Part shown: piece after piece, positions 27,373 to 36,700 of the stretch
Numbering within the stretch: the first letter of the stretch is position 1
Layout of the letters: the number at the start of each line of letters is the position of its first letter
From: Pseudophaeobacter profundi
GTDB taxonomy: Bacteria; Pseudomonadota; Alphaproteobacteria; Rhodobacterales; Rhodobacteraceae
NCBI RefSeq assembly: GCF_029697505.1
Contig: NZ_JARJEF010000014.1
Span: 1 to 64,000, forward strand
Length of the DNA: 64,000 nt
Reading direction: 5' to 3'
Program-made: the position numbers and the translations under genes
The notes under the pieces: generated by a model
Database searches by the model: none
What the model was told of the DNA's origin: nothing
Seen by the model: only the letters and a program-made list of their open reading frames with translations

Positions 27373-29478
27373 TCACCCCTTGGGCCGACGCGGCTTGGCG
27401 CTGCCACCCTTGGTGGCCTTGGCCTCGGCGGCGCGGGCGCGGTTCTTCTTGCTATTGGATTTACCCTTGGGCGGTGGCGGGCCTTTGGGACCGCCGCGCT
27501 CCTCGCTTGGCTTGCCGCCAAACTTGCCCGCGGGCTTGCCTGCAGGTTTCCCGGCTGGCTTGCCGCCCGGCTTACCACCTGGTTTTGCCCCCGGCTTGCC
27601 GCCATCCTTACGCCAGCTCTTACCGGGATCCCCAGCACCGGCGCGATAGCTCGGTTTGCTGTCAGCCTTGGCAGCGGGTTTGCTGCGGGGGCCGACTTCG
27701 CTCACCACGGCATTGGGTTCGCGCGGGGCCTCGGCTTTATGGCGCGGGCGTTCCGAGCGATCACCGCGCGGCTTATCCCCGCCATAGGGTTTCTTGTCCT
27801 TGTAGCCACCGGCCTCGGCGCCGCGATGCGGGCGCTTGTCCTCATAGCCACCGGGTTTCCGGCCTGCGCCACCTGGCTTGCGCGGGGCCGAAGTCCGGCC
27901 CGCCGGAATATTGGGCGGCGTGTTCAGACGGGTCAGTTTGGTACCGTCATCCAGCACCATCTCGGTGCCCATGGAGTTCAGGAAACCCGCGACCTGGGCC
28001 TCGCGGATCTCGGCAAAGGTTTCGTCATTCTGGATGCGGATCGCACCGATATCGGCCTTGGTGATATCCCCGGCGCGGCACAGCATCGGCAACAGACGGC
28101 GCGGATCGGCCCCCTTGTCGCGGCCGGTATCCAGCGAGAACCAGACACTGGGGCCAAAGGGCGCGCGCGGCTCGGGCTTGGCATTGGCCGCTGACAGCTC
28201 TTCTGGTGCGGACCGCCCAGCATTCCACAGGCGTAGATAGGCCGCGGCCAACTGCTGCGGCGAGAATTCCTCGACCAGCTTGGCAACCATCGCTTCTTCG
28301 CTGGCGGCAGGCACCTCGCTCCAGGCGGGATCAGCCAGCATGCGCTCGCCGTCGCGCGCCTTGATCATCTCCGCCGAGGGCGCATTATCCCAGGTTGCGG
28401 TGAGCTTGGCCATCTTCAGCAGGCGTTCGGCCTTGCGGGTGGATTTTGGCGGCACCACCAGGGCGCTGACGCCCTTGCGTCCGGCCCGACCTGTCCGGCC
28501 CGACCGGTGCAACAGGGTTTCGTGGCTGTTGGGCAGTTCGGCATGCACCACCAGATCCAGGTTCGGCAGGTCAATACCGCGCGCCGCCACATCGGTGGCG
28601 ACACAGACACGGGCGCGGCCATCGCGCATCGCCTGCAGCGCATGGCTCCGCTCGGCCTGGGACAATTCACCCGAGAGGGCCACCACCGAAAAGCCGCGGT
28701 TGGACAGGCGGCTCAGCAGGCGGTTGACCATGGCGCGGGTATTGCAGAACACGATGGCATTGGGCGATTCATAATAACGCAGCACATTGATGATGGCGTT
28801 TTCATCATCGCGGGCCGCCACCGACATCGCCTGATATTCGATATCGCTGTGCTGGCTTTTCTCGGCCACGGTAGAAATCCGCTTGGCATCGCGCTGATAG
28901 CTTTTGGCCAGGCCGGCAATGGCCGGCGGCACGGTGGCGGAAAACAGCAGGGTCTGGCGCTCGGCGGGGGATTCCCCAAGGATGAATTCCAGATCTTCGC
29001 GAAAGCCCAGATCCAGCATTTCATCCGCTTCATCCAGCACCACGGCGCGCAAATCGGACAGATCGATAGAGCCACGCATGATATGGTCGCGCAGACGGCC
29101 CGGTGTCGCCACCACGATATGGGCCCCACGATCCAGGGCACGACGTTCATCACGCATATCCATGCCGCCCACACAGGAAGCCATCACCGCACCTGCTTCG
29201 CCGTACAGCCAGGCCAGCTCGCGCTTGACCTGCATCGCCAGCTCGCGGGTGGGGGCAATCACCAGCGCCAGTGGCGTGGCGGCGGGGGCGAATTTTTCAT
29301 CCGCGCCCAAAATCGTATCGGCAATGGCCAGGCCAAAACCGACGGTCTTACCCGACCCGGTCTGGGCGGATACCAGAAGGTCGACACCGGACAGGGCCGG
29401 ATCAGAGACCGCCTCTTGTACTGGGGTCAAAGAGGAATATCCACGGCGCTCGAGCGCCAGCGCTAATGTCTGTTTCAA
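27373..29478 (-). CDS. DEAD-box ATP-dependent RNA helicase with basic low-complexity tail
   Basis: About 701 residues. Q motif SSLTPVQEAV, Walker A AQTGSGKT, PTRELA, DEAD box VLDEADEMLDLGF, SAT and the C-terminal HRSGRTGRAGRKG are all intact. A DeaD/CsdA-like RNA-binding domain (VWFSLDTGRDKGADPRRLLP) follows, then a ~170-residue Gly/Lys/Pro/Arg-rich tail with repeated KPGGKP and KPAGKP units. Unwinds structured RNA in ribosome assembly or cold adaptation. The start is uncertain: TTG at 29478 matches the family's beginning (KQTLALALERRGY), a GTG at 29529 would add 17 atypical residues. Confidence 0.88.
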   Translation of the reverse strand: MKQTLALALERRGYSSLTPVQEAVSDPALSGVDLLVSAQTGSGKTVGFGLAIADTILGADEKFAPAATPLALVIAPTRELAMQVKRELAWLYGEAGAVMASCVGGMDMRDERRALDRGAHIVVATPGRLRDHIMRGSIDLSDLRAVVLDEADEMLDLGFREDLEFILGESPAERQTLLFSATVPPAIAGLAKSYQRDAKRISTVAEKSQHSDIEYQAMSVAARDDENAIINVLRYYESPNAIVFCNTRAMVNRLLSRLSNRGFSVVALSGELSQAERSHALQAMRDGRARVCVATDVAARGIDLPNLDLVVHAELPNSHETLLHRSGRTGRAGRKGVSALVVPPKSTRKAERLLKMAKLTATWDNAPSAEMIKARDGERMLADPAWSEVPAASEEAMVAKLVEEFSPQQLAAAYLRLWNAGRSAPEELSAANAKPEPRAPFGPSVWFSLDTGRDKGADPRRLLPMLCRAGDITKADIGAIRIQNDETFAEIREAQVAGFLNSMGTEMVLDDGTKLTRLNTPPNIPAGRTSAPRKPGGAGRKPGGYEDKRPHRGAEAGGYKDKKPYGGDKPRGDRSERPRHKAEAPREPNAVVSEVGPRSKPAAKADSKPSYRAGAGDPGKSWRKDGGKPGAKPGGKPGGKPAGKPAGKPAGKFGGKPSEERGGPKGPPPPKGKSNSKKNRARAAEAKATKGGSAKPRRPKG

Positions 29479-29661
29479 GAGATGATCTGCTTTTCTATTG
29501 TGGCGGAGGCCAAACCAGGGCTGCCGCACAAAGGGCAGGGCCCCGGCAGCAATTGGCCGCGTATAGGCCTTTCATGGCGCCATGTATAGGCACCGATTCC
29601 CGTCACCTATAGCCCGCTATCGCAGGTTCGGCCAGCCTGGTTTTGATCTCGCCCCTTTCGG

Positions 29662-29683
29662 GCACAGCCTTTTGCGGCTGTGC
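29662..29683. terminator. Hairpin in the 29530-29851 intergenic region
   Basis: GCACAGCC (29662-29669), six-base loop, GGCTGTGC (29676-29683). No T-run follows. The surrounding 320 bases separate the divergent helicase and solute-binding-protein genes and hold no other gene. It could be a terminator-like or mRNA leader structure. Confidence 0.35.
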
Positions 29684-29851
29684 TTGCAGCCTGTGACGCC
29701 AGTCCGGGTGCCGCCGGGCTTTAGTAAAATTATCGACTTTTGGCACCGAATTCCCCCGCAGAGAGGCGGGGTTCACAACCGCTGTCATACGCGAATTTAA
29801 CGATATCGCGGCACAGTCACCCCCCAGAGATGAAAGGAAAAGGAAGCGTTC

Positions 29852-30673
29852 ATGTGGGGGATCCGCGTTTTAGCAACTGCCCTATCAGAACGGGCCTCAC
29901 TTTTGTTCCTCATCGGGGTCTTTGTGCTCTCGGGGCTTGGCCCCTTTAGCGCAGGGCGCGCCGCCCATGCCGATGTGATAGAGCTGCGCGCCGGCACCTG
30001 GTGCCCCTATGTGTGCCGTTCTGACACCAGCCACCCCGGCCTGTTGATCGAACTGACCCGCGAAGCTCTGGCGCCCTTTGGCCATGAAATCCGCTATGAG
30101 ACGCTCAGCTGGTCGCGCAGCCTGACCCTGGTGCACACTGGCGCGGTCAATGGTCTGCTCGGCCCCGAGATGTACAAGATCAGCGGCCTAATCTTCACGC
30201 GGCCCATCACCCACCATCAAGACGCCCTGGCCTTTCGCCGCGACGAGGCCCGCCCCGTTCAGGGCCTGCGGGGGCTGCAGGGGCTGCAGCTGGGCGCTGT
30301 GCAGGACTATCGCTATTCCAACAGGCTGGCGCAATATATCGCCGAAAACCGCAGCCGCCCCAGCCGGGTGCAGCTGATCAATGGGCAAGACACGATCGCG
30401 CGCAACCTGAAAAAACTTTTAAATCATCGGGTTGATCTGGTTCTGGAGGCCCAGGCGGTGCTGATCCATCGCGCCCGCCAGCTTGGCCTGTCCGATCTGA
30501 TCAACATTCAACCCTACAGCGCGCCCCGGGCCATACGACTGGGCTTTTCACCAGCCCTGCCCAGCTCGGCCCGCTATGTCCAGCAATTCAACGCAGGCCT
30601 GGCCCAGCTGCAACACTCAGGGCGCTATCACGAAATTCTGGTCCGGTATGGCCAGGCGGGGTCATTCCAATGA
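29852..30673 (+). CDS. Periplasmic solute-binding protein (family 3 type), probable sensor partner
   Basis: 273 residues. A signal segment (ASLLFLIGVFVLSGLGPF, cleavage near AHA-DV) is followed by IELRAGTWCPYVCRSD and GLLIELTREALAPFGHEIRY, the entry of family-3 amino-acid-type binding domains. No transporter permease or ATPase is nearby. Instead its stop overlaps the start of a GGDEF-EAL gene by four bases, so it probably acts as a ligand-sensing periplasmic partner of that membrane enzyme (inference). AAGGAAGCG precedes the ATG. Confidence 0.75.
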   Translation: MWGIRVLATALSERASLLFLIGVFVLSGLGPFSAGRAAHADVIELRAGTWCPYVCRSDTSHPGLLIELTREALAPFGHEIRYETLSWSRSLTLVHTGAVNGLLGPEMYKISGLIFTRPITHHQDALAFRRDEARPVQGLRGLQGLQLGAVQDYRYSNRLAQYIAENRSRPSRVQLINGQDTIARNLKKLLNHRVDLVLEAQAVLIHRARQLGLSDLINIQPYSAPRAIRLGFSPALPSSARYVQQFNAGLAQLQHSGRYHEILVRYGQAGSFQ

Positions 30674-33051
30674 AGATTTTTTCACTGCAACTTATATCCA
30701 GGATGTCCTTTCGCATCCGCCTGTTTCTCGGGCTGATCCTGCCGGTTATTGCCATTCAGGGCATCAGCATCAGCCATCAGGCACTGGACCAAAAAGCCCA
30801 TTTCATCGAGGGGCTGCAAACCGAGCGCGACCTGGCGCTGCATTTTGTCAGCGAAGCCCTGGCCCGGCCCATGTGGGACTATGACAGCATCCAGATTGAA
30901 GGCCTGGTACAAAGCATCCTGAACGAGGGGCGAACCGCCCGGGTGCAGATTTTTGACGCCAGTGGCACGCCGCTCTATGAACAGCAAAAACCAGACTATC
31001 ATCCGGCCGCCGATGATCTGCAGGCCAGCCGACAAATCACCTATGCCATCGGTGACCAGCTGCATGTGCTGGGCACGCTGGAGCTGACCCACACGCTGTC
31101 CACCGTGAAAAAACTGCTGAACAAAGACCTGCTGGGGCATATCGGCTCCTCGCTCTTTGTGCTCTTCATGATTGGCCTGGTGATCTATCTGGTGCTGCAG
31201 CGGCTGTCGCGTCCCATCGAGGCCCTGACACAGACCCTGATCGACATGCGCCACGATGATTTTGACGGCCCGATCCCCGGACTGGAGCGTCGGGACGAAA
31301 TTGGCCTGATGGCCCAGGCCCTGCACCAACTCTCCCAGAACAAACTTGAGGTGGCCGAGCTGCGCGACCAAAACGACGAAAGCGCCCGGCGGGCGAACCG
31401 GCGGATCAATCGGGCGCTGCAATCCACCCGCGACGGGGTGCTTCTGGTCGATGAAACCGGCGAGGTGGTGCTGTGCAACCCCAATGCCGAGCAATTCTTT
31501 GGCGATGCCCAGGTCGGGCGGCAACTGAACCTGCATTCCTGGCTGCCGGAAAACCTGGCCAGCCATACCGAAGAGACAATCAAAAAGAACGAAAGCTTTT
31601 CCTTTGAGACCACCACCACCCACAACCGCTCACAACAGCGGCTCAACCTTCTGGTGCGCGGTGGCCCCATTCGGGACGAACACGGGCACTACCTTGGGGC
31701 GATGCTGCTGGCCTCGGATCATTCCGACCAGGCGCGGCAGGCAGAACGGGTGCGCTTTCTCGCCGAACACGACAGCCTGACCGGGCTGCCCAATCGGCGG
31801 CTGATGGAACAGACGCTGACAACCTGGCTGCAGGATGACAGCGACGAGGTCTCTATCCTGCTGGCCGATCTGGATCATTTCAAACAGATCAACGATACGC
31901 TGGGGCATCCGGCGGGGGATGCGCTGTTACAGGTGGTGGCGCGCAAATTTGAAGCCTGCACCAGTTCCTATGTGACGGCGGCCCGACTGGGCGGCGATGA
32001 ATTTGCCATTCTGGTGCGTGGCAACGACAGCCAAAAACGGATGAGCAATATCGCCAATCGCCTGGTCGAAGAAATGGCCCAGCCACAAGAGGTCAACGGC
32101 CAGGTCCTGCACACCGGCATGAGCGCCGGCATCGCCACCCTGTCTGGCCCCCAAAGCACGCCCTCGGAAGGTATTCGCCGCGCCGATCTGGCGCTTTATG
32201 AGGCCAAGCGTGGCGGCCGTGGCATGGTCGAGATCTTCCACGAAGACCTAGAGACGATCATCAAACGCAAGAGCCTGCTGGAGCGGGAATTGCGCGCCGC
32301 CCTGACCGAGGGGGACATCCGACCAGTGTTTCAGATCCAGACAGATCTGGGCAGCGGCCAGATCATCGGGTTTGAAACCCTGGCGCGTTGGCATCACCGC
32401 CAGCTTGGCAGCATTTCCCCAGCCGAATTCATCCCCATCGCCGAAGACAGCGGGTTGATCCGCGATCTTACCTATCAGATCATGATCCAGGCCTTTCACA
32501 CGGCGGCCCGCTGGCATGATGCCGGGTTTCAGGGCCGGGTGGCGGTCAACCTGTCGCCAAAGCTGTTTGGCACCCAGGTTGATGAATTTGTCAATGACTG
32601 CCTCTTTGAAACCAATTGCCCGGCCTCGGCCGTAGAGGCCGAAATTACCGAAACCGTGGTGCTGGCCAGCGGTCAGTCTGCCCTGCGCGAAATCCAGGCC
32701 CTGCAGGAACTGGGCGTCACCGTGGCGCTGGATGATTTTGGCATGGGGTATTCCTCGCTCAGCTATTTGCAGAAATTCCCGGTCGACAAGATCAAGGTCG
32801 ATGCAGCTTTTGTCTCCAAGCTGCCGGAATCCGAAGAAACCCGCGCCATCGTCAGCGCCATCGCCAAGCTGGGCCATGCCCTGGGCATGCGGGTCACCGG
32901 CGAGGGGGCGGAAACCGATGAACACCGGCTGCTGCTCAAGGCCTGCGGCGTCGACTATTTGCAAGGCTATTTCGACGGCCCGCCCCTGACCGAACGCGCC
33001 GCCACCGCACGGCTGTTTCCGGGACGGCAATCGCGCAGCCTGCGCGGCTAG
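30670..33051 (+). CDS. Membrane-bound diguanylate cyclase/phosphodiesterase (HAMP-PAS-GGDEF-EAL)
   Basis: 793 residues. Two membrane helices (about 15-33 and 159-177) bracket a periplasmic sensor; a HAMP-like linker follows, then a PAS-like domain (~250-350), GGDEF domain with an intact GGDEF at 441-445, and EAL domain with ETL at 569-571. EAL residues needed for hydrolysis (asparagine in VAVNLSP, EITET, DDFGMGYSSLSYL, lysine in DKIKVD, GEGAET) all look conserved. No RxxD inhibitory site precedes GGDEF. So both synthesis and breakdown of c-di-GMP are possible. Coupled by ATGA overlap to the upstream binding protein. A likely controller of polysaccharide output and attachment. Confidence 0.93.
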   Translation: MKIFSLQLISRMSFRIRLFLGLILPVIAIQGISISHQALDQKAHFIEGLQTERDLALHFVSEALARPMWDYDSIQIEGLVQSILNEGRTARVQIFDASGTPLYEQQKPDYHPAADDLQASRQITYAIGDQLHVLGTLELTHTLSTVKKLLNKDLLGHIGSSLFVLFMIGLVIYLVLQRLSRPIEALTQTLIDMRHDDFDGPIPGLERRDEIGLMAQALHQLSQNKLEVAELRDQNDESARRANRRINRALQSTRDGVLLVDETGEVVLCNPNAEQFFGDAQVGRQLNLHSWLPENLASHTEETIKKNESFSFETTTTHNRSQQRLNLLVRGGPIRDEHGHYLGAMLLASDHSDQARQAERVRFLAEHDSLTGLPNRRLMEQTLTTWLQDDSDEVSILLADLDHFKQINDTLGHPAGDALLQVVARKFEACTSSYVTAARLGGDEFAILVRGNDSQKRMSNIANRLVEEMAQPQEVNGQVLHTGMSAGIATLSGPQSTPSEGIRRADLALYEAKRGGRGMVEIFHEDLETIIKRKSLLERELRAALTEGDIRPVFQIQTDLGSGQIIGFETLARWHHRQLGSISPAEFIPIAEDSGLIRDLTYQIMIQAFHTAARWHDAGFQGRVAVNLSPKLFGTQVDEFVNDCLFETNCPASAVEAEITETVVLASGQSALREIQALQELGVTVALDDFGMGYSSLSYLQKFPVDKIKVDAAFVSKLPESEETRAIVSAIAKLGHALGMRVTGEGAETDEHRLLLKACGVDYLQGYFDGPPLTERAATARLFPGRQSRSLRG

Positions 33052-33093
33052 CGCCCCTGCATTCCCCCTGACCGGGGCGGGCGGGTATGCTCA

Positions 33094-33786
33094 TCAGGGG
33101 GGGGCTTCTCCCATGAAGAGTTTTTGAATATCCACAAACGGGTTGCTGGCCAGCAAGGCCTGCACTGCCTGCCAGGGGGCCGGGTCGGCGGCAATATGGT
33201 CATAAAGCCCCCGCTCGACCTGGAAATCATTCAGGTGCGTTTCGCTGCTGGCGGAAATCCAGGCCAGGTCGAGCATATCAGCCCGCATCCCCATCAGGCG
33301 CAGTTCCACCCCCTCGGCCATCGGGGCCTCGGGCAGGCGGCGCAGCAGGTCCAGCTTGGCCACCTCCCAAAGTGTGTCGTCAAAGCCGATGTCCTGCAGC
33401 ACCAGCTTTTCGCGCAGGGCCGGCCAGCCAAAGACCAATCGCTGCTGCAGGTCCTGCCCCACGCTCTGGGCTGCGGCGGGGGCCTCGGCGCCATAGCTCA
33501 GATCAAACACCGCCTGCGTGTCAGCGACAATTTCCAGATGGTCGCGCAGCTGGCTGGCGGGCAGGGCGGCGATCCACTGATGCCGCCCCACATCCAGATA
33601 ATTGAAATCCGGCTCCAGCCGAAAGTCATGGCCACATTCACTGCAGGTGGCAGTCTGGAAACGATCCTCCAGAATCTCTGTGCGCAGATCCGGCCGCCGG
33701 TCCGCATTGACACTGCCAACCGCCTCATACGTGAACACGGCTGCGCAGTTCGGGCAGGTCAGGTTCATCGGAACAAAAAGTGACAT
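33094..33786 (-). CDS. CpXC-domain protein
   Basis: 230 residues. LTCPNCAAVFTYEAVGSVNA at the N-terminus and FQTATCSECGHDFRLEPDFN (about residues 43-62) give two Cys-x2-Cys pairs, the pattern of the CpXC domain, a probable zinc-binding unit of unknown function. No signal peptide or membrane helix. It lies 12 bases downstream of the giant HExxH protein gene on the same strand, so the two are almost certainly co-transcribed and may work together. Confidence 0.75.
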   Translation of the reverse strand: MSLFVPMNLTCPNCAAVFTYEAVGSVNADRRPDLRTEILEDRFQTATCSECGHDFRLEPDFNYLDVGRHQWIAALPASQLRDHLEIVADTQAVFDLSYGAEAPAAAQSVGQDLQQRLVFGWPALREKLVLQDIGFDDTLWEVAKLDLLRRLPEAPMAEGVELRLMGMRADMLDLAWISASSETHLNDFQVERGLYDHIAADPAPWQAVQALLASNPFVDIQKLFMGEAPP

Positions 33787-33798
33787 CCTCTACTCCCC

Positions 33799-36700
33799 TC
33801 AGACCAGCGTCTTCAGCCAGGCAACGGCCGGGTGCTGATCTTTTAGTTTTTTGCTGTGATAGGCGGCATATAGCTCTGAGAACCATTCCCCCGGCGCGCG
33901 GAACTGATAGCCGCTGATGGCCTGCTTGCGGGCGGCAAAGGCATAGCTGCTCCAGCTGCCCCCATCGTAGCTTTCATGGTAAACCCGGCCTGCGATATTC
34001 AGCTTGGCAGCGATGGTGGCACTGGCCCAGGGGTCGTTTGTTGCCCGTGCCATATCCACATGGGCGCAACATTTGCTGCGCCGCTGTTCCCAGATTTCAG
34101 GGTCCACATCGGCGGGGCATTCCGGCTGGGCAGGATCGGCATTCCCGCTGGCATATTGTGCCACATAATCAGCATCATAGCTGTAATGCCCGGCGATGGC
34201 ATCGGCCACGGGTTTGACATTGCCCCCATGTTCCTGCCAGCCGCCATAGGCGGCATTGCCCGCCACCCCCTTCATGAAACTGCGCTGATCATCCACCGCA
34301 TGCCCCGCTTCATGCAGGGTATTCCAGGAAAAGAAATCCACCTGATCCTGATCGGCCGGTTCGCAATCGGGATCGACCTCGCCCACCTCATGCGGGCGGC
34401 CAAAGCCATAGACAGAGCTGAGACTGGCATTGCCCTCGCGCATTACCACCTCTTTGGCATCGCCCCCATAGTAAGAGCCCTCCTGGCTCGCCACATCCTC
34501 ATAGCCAAAGATCTGCATCGAGGCATTGTCGCGGGTGTCCTGCGGCGGCAGCACCGACATCACCTCATACAAGCGGCGGATATTGGGGCCCTTCTTGCTG
34601 CCGTCCGCCACCAGATTGGCGGCCTGGTGGCGTGTCGCATCATCATCCACCGCCGCCGCATAGATGTTGAGCTTACAGCCATATTTGGCCTCAAAGGCCA
34701 CCCGCAGGACCCTGCGCTGCACCGAGGCATCCAGCCCCTTGATCATCTCATCCAGCTGCTTGTCGCCGTCCGGGCGTTCGAGGATCTTTTTGATATTTGC
34801 AGGATCCGGGGCCTTATTGTCGGCCATCTTATCCTTGGCCACCGCATCCACGGCCAGGGCCTGAGCCGTTTTCACATGGGCCTCGGCGCTGTCGTGATCG
34901 CGTTTCGACGCCGCCGCCCGGGCCTGCACCACCTCGCCGGACAGGCGTTCCAGATCCGCGCGGATGGCATAGCGGTGTTCGCTGCCCAGCAAGGCCGCAT
35001 GCTGGGTCTCCAGCGCGTCGCAGTCCTTGAGCAGCTGATCATGACGCGCCGCCATGCGCATCAGCGCATGATGGCGATCCATCACCGTCTCGATTGCGGT
35101 GCTGGCCCCGGCCGGATCGCCGCCCGTCCGGGCATCTTTCAGCGCCGCAGCAACCGCCGCCTTCAGCGCATCGGCATCTTCCGCAATGATGCTGTATTTG
35201 ACAAAGGGCGCGGTGGTGCTGGTGATCCGGGAAATGACCCGCGTCGCCAGTTCTGCCAGATGCTTGTGATGGCTGATCTCCACCTGCAGGGCCTCGCAGG
35301 CTTTCAGCGCAGCGGGAATCGCAGCTTTTGCCGCTGCAGGATCTGATGTCAGCTGCTCTTCAACCGCATCAACCTGGCGTTCCGCGGCCTCCAGCCCTTT
35401 GGCATATTCCGCCTCGCTTTCCCATTTCAGCGTATCAAAGACCGCGCGCAGATCAGCGATGGCTTTGCTGATGGCTGCGGTATCCCCATCCTCGGCACCA
35501 TCCAGATCATCGCTGACGGCGGCCAGAGCCGCAGAGTTCCTGGCCGCCGCCAGCGCATCCTCGCAGTCCTGTGGCAGCACATCCAGCAGCGCCTTGGCCT
35601 GGTTCATATGGCCCTGGGCGGCCAGCTCCATCATATTGGCGTATTTGCCATCGATCCGGGCAATCAGCGGGGTGATGAACTTGGCCTGGGCATGATCCTT
35701 GACCGCCTGGATCCTGGTTGCAGCCGCCTGGCTCCCATCGACAAAGAGCTTATAGCTCTTGCAGGCATCGATCACCGGCTGGCAGTCGGTGGCCAGGGCC
35801 TCCATTTCAGGGCGGGCCGTGTCAAAACGGCGCTTGGGCACGGCGGTTTCGGCATGGGCCTGGCTATAGCGGGTCCGCAGGGCCGCGGCCTGGGCAGTCA
35901 GCCCGGCATTGGAGGAAACCCGTCCCGCCTCGGTCTCGGCCTCCTGCACCTTGGCTTCGGCGGCGGCGCGCTTGGGGTCATAGGCGGTACGGGCCGCCAG
36001 AATGGCCTTGCCGCGATCGATGGCAAAAGAATCGTCATTTGCCACCTTGCTGGCCGCCGCAAAGGCGCGCTGCTGCAACAGATTGGCAATCTTCACCTTG
36101 GCGGCGGCGATTTCGTCGCGCTCTTTCTGCACCAGCGGATCGCCCGCGATATTGACCTCATCATCATAGATCCATTCCTGACGGCGCTGGATCGCGGTGA
36201 CGTAATCCGCCCGCACCGCCTCATAGGCGGAGCCACGTTTGGCATCTGCTTTCAGCTTGGCCAGTGCCGCCGCATATTTGCCTGCGGCCCAATCGGTATC
36301 AAAACTGGCGCGAAACCCTGCCACCTTGTCCACCTCGATCTGCAGGCTTTCCTTGGCATCAATCGGATTGGTATAGGTCAACGCCTTGTCGCGGCTGCGG
36401 ATAAGACGGCGTTCAGAGGCCGCAAGCCTGGTCTTGAGCGGCCCGGCCGCGATATAGAGCGCCAGCTTCTTGCGCGCGCCCGGCACCAGAGCCTGAGCCG
36501 CATTTAGCTTTTCCAGCCCGGTGGCAAAATCCAGCCCCGGCGCAACCACCGCCTGATCCGCGGCCGTCAGCAGTGCATTGATCGCCTGCAAATCGCTGGC
36601 CAGACAGCTATCATTGGCGTCGCTGCCAGTCTTGAGCTCCGTCTCGACTGCCGGGCGAATGGCGCTGCGCAGGCTGTCAAAGGCGCCTTTGCAGGCCGCC

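Noticed and set aside
33976-35346. A 456-codon plus-strand open frame in the giant gene
   Set aside because: Same reason: antisense shadow in a long high-GC gene, without any recognisable motif.
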